A stretch of 64,000 bases of DNA, from NCBI RefSeq assembly GCF_005116575.1, contig NZ_SWCN01000020.1, positions 1 through 64,000 on the forward strand, in the 5' to 3' direction. Position numbers and translations under genes: made by a program. Below the pieces are notes generated by a model. That model was not told the origin of the DNA and did not search any database. It saw nothing but the letters and a program-made list of their open reading frames with translations. Of this stretch, positions 63,403 through 64,000 are shown in pieces. This DNA is from Desulforhopalus sp. IMCC35007 (GTDB lineage Bacteria; Desulfobacterota; Desulfobulbia; Desulfobulbales; Desulfocapsaceae). Numbering within the stretch: the first letter of the stretch is position 1; each line of letters starts with the position of its first letter.

Positions 63403-63623
63403 AAAAGGTTACACAACAAGTCGTTGCTGCGGGACCAAAAACAGCACGGCCCACAGAACTCTCCACGTTGCTTGCAGTTCTCCATAGTAAAAATATCTAT
63501 GTACCTGGAAAAGCTGGTTGGATGTATGTTGACTTTAAAACTACCCAAAAGGGTCTAGAGCAGAACGGAACCTTTCTTAAGAATCGGATCGGAAAAATCC
63601 AGCACAGTGTTTTTGCCACATAA
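63318..63623 (+). CDS. Uncertain frame, possibly a decayed or frameshifted gene
   Basis: A 101-codon frame overlapping the end of the previous gene in a different frame. The first 26 residues come from the shadow of that gene. The rest looks protein-like (KKVTQQVVAAGPKTARPTEL, STLLAVLHSKNIYVPGKAGW, MYVDFKTTQKGLEQNGTFLK) and could be part of a small winged-helix-like or unknown domain. No good start codon stands at the right place, so it may be the second half of a broken gene or a gene read by unusual initiation. Confidence 0.3.
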   Translation: MGRYYCHSCCNYCRKRKYYRNNFALDEIKKVTQQVVAAGPKTARPTELSTLLAVLHSKNIYVPGKAGWMYVDFKTTQKGLEQNGTFLKNRIGKIQHSVFAT

Positions 63624-63678
63624 AAATCTTAAAAAAAACGGGATAACCAGTGAATTTCACATTCACCTCTAGAAAAAA

Positions 63679-64000
63679 ATGAAAGAAATATTCACATTCG
63701 CAGCGCAAATTTTTCGCGACAATTTTCAATATGTTGCCTTACTTTCCGTTCCATTCATACTACTTGCATTTCCTTCATATTTTATTACTCAGCCAGCTGA
63801 AAACAGGATCGGATATATTTCGGTTATTGGACTGATTGTATATCTCATTGGTTTTGCCGCGTATATGTCTTCGTTGGTTTTCTTCATGTCTCAGGCATAC
63901 CAAGAAAAGCTACAGTCGATCAAATCAAATCTTATTAATGGGCTGGTCTATACGCCTCCTTTAATGGTCACATTGCTTGTCGCCAATTCTCCATTAATAG
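63679..64000 (+). CDS. Partial multi-helix membrane protein, runs off the window
   Basis: Reading from ATG 63679 the frame stays open to the last base (107 codons visible). It encodes MKEIFTFAAQIFRDNFQYVA, then hydrophobic segments LLSVPFILLAFPSYFITQ, GYISVIGLIVYLIGFAAYMS and a fourth beginning GLVYTPPLMVTLLVANSPLI. The layout (short amphipathic start, two helices, a polar SQAYQEKLQSIKSNL loop, further helices) resembles UPF0259/YciC-like inner membrane proteins, but this is only a resemblance. The C-terminus is outside the window. Confidence 0.55.
   Translation, partial: MKEIFTFAAQIFRDNFQYVALLSVPFILLAFPSYFITQPAENRIGYISVIGLIVYLIGFAAYMSSLVFFMSQAYQEKLQSIKSNLINGLVYTPPLMVTLLVANSPLI

Overview
The window is a chromosomal stretch of a Gram-negative, probably anaerobic bacterium. 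The best guess is Desulfobacterota (Desulfobulbales-like). This rests on family-level impressions: an N-type Na+-ATPase operon, a cation diffusion facilitator fused to a NifX/NifB-type domain, a HAMP histidine kinase with a cysteine-rich module, large PAS-type sensor kinases and an oligoribonuclease. No rRNA, tRNA, CRISPR array, prophage or complete insertion sequence was seen.

Layout. 1-1.4 kb: two universal stress proteins (Usp) on the minus strand. 2-5.5 kb: LuxR-type response regulator, PilZ protein, cyclopropane fatty acid synthase and a GGDEF remnant. 5.6-7.8 kb: polar amino acid ABC transporter. 8.1-11.5 kb: minus-strand group of Hsp20, NifX-like protein, metallo-beta-lactamase-fold protein and CDF/NifX fusion. 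12-15.3 kb: large class A penicillin-binding protein. 15.6-19.5 kb: PAS histidine kinase with an NtrC-type sigma-54 activator. 19.8-21.7 kb: lone receiver domain, CBS protein, ferritin-like protein. 22.2-29.2 kb: complete nine-gene N-type ATP synthase/ATPase operon, followed by a methyltransferase. 30-39.7 kb: diguanylate cyclase, third Usp, divergent P-type cation ATPase, PEP synthase, alpha-glucan phosphorylase. 39.9-44.1 kb: oligoribonuclease, HD-GYP phosphodiesterase, YciH/SUI1, HisC. 44.4-53.3 kb: tail-specific protease, MscS channel, MDR oxidoreductase, OpuC-type osmoprotectant ABC transporter. 54-59.1 kb: small membrane proteins, a RelE-like protein with a cysteine insert, beta-carbonic anhydrase and PEP carboxylase. 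59.5-62.5 kb: PhnD-like lipoprotein and sensor kinase. 62.7-64 kb: small membrane proteins of unknown role; the last runs off the edge.

Main discovery. Six promoters have the sigma-54 -24/-12 form TGGC(A/G)T-N5-nTGCA (one has TGGTAT, one ends in TGCT). Each has, 80-95 bp upstream, a pair of dyads of the form CTGCAA-N4-TTGYAG, normally with centres 23 bp apart. They precede usp-usp, hsp20 (with the metal and NifX genes), receiver-CBS, the N-ATPase operon, the third usp, and the P-type ATPase (with PEP synthase and glucan phosphorylase). One upstream site lies between the divergent usp and P-type ATPase promoters and can serve both. The kinase/NtrC-type regulator pair at 15.6-19.5 kb lies next to one of these sites and is the obvious candidate controller. 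I read this as a physically clustered sigma-54 stress and ion/energy-homeostasis regulon joining protein protection (Hsp20, Usp), ion pumping (N-ATPase, P-type ATPase) and reserve-carbon mobilisation (glucan phosphorylase, PEP synthase). The promoter and dyad sequences are read directly; the assignment to this regulator is inference.
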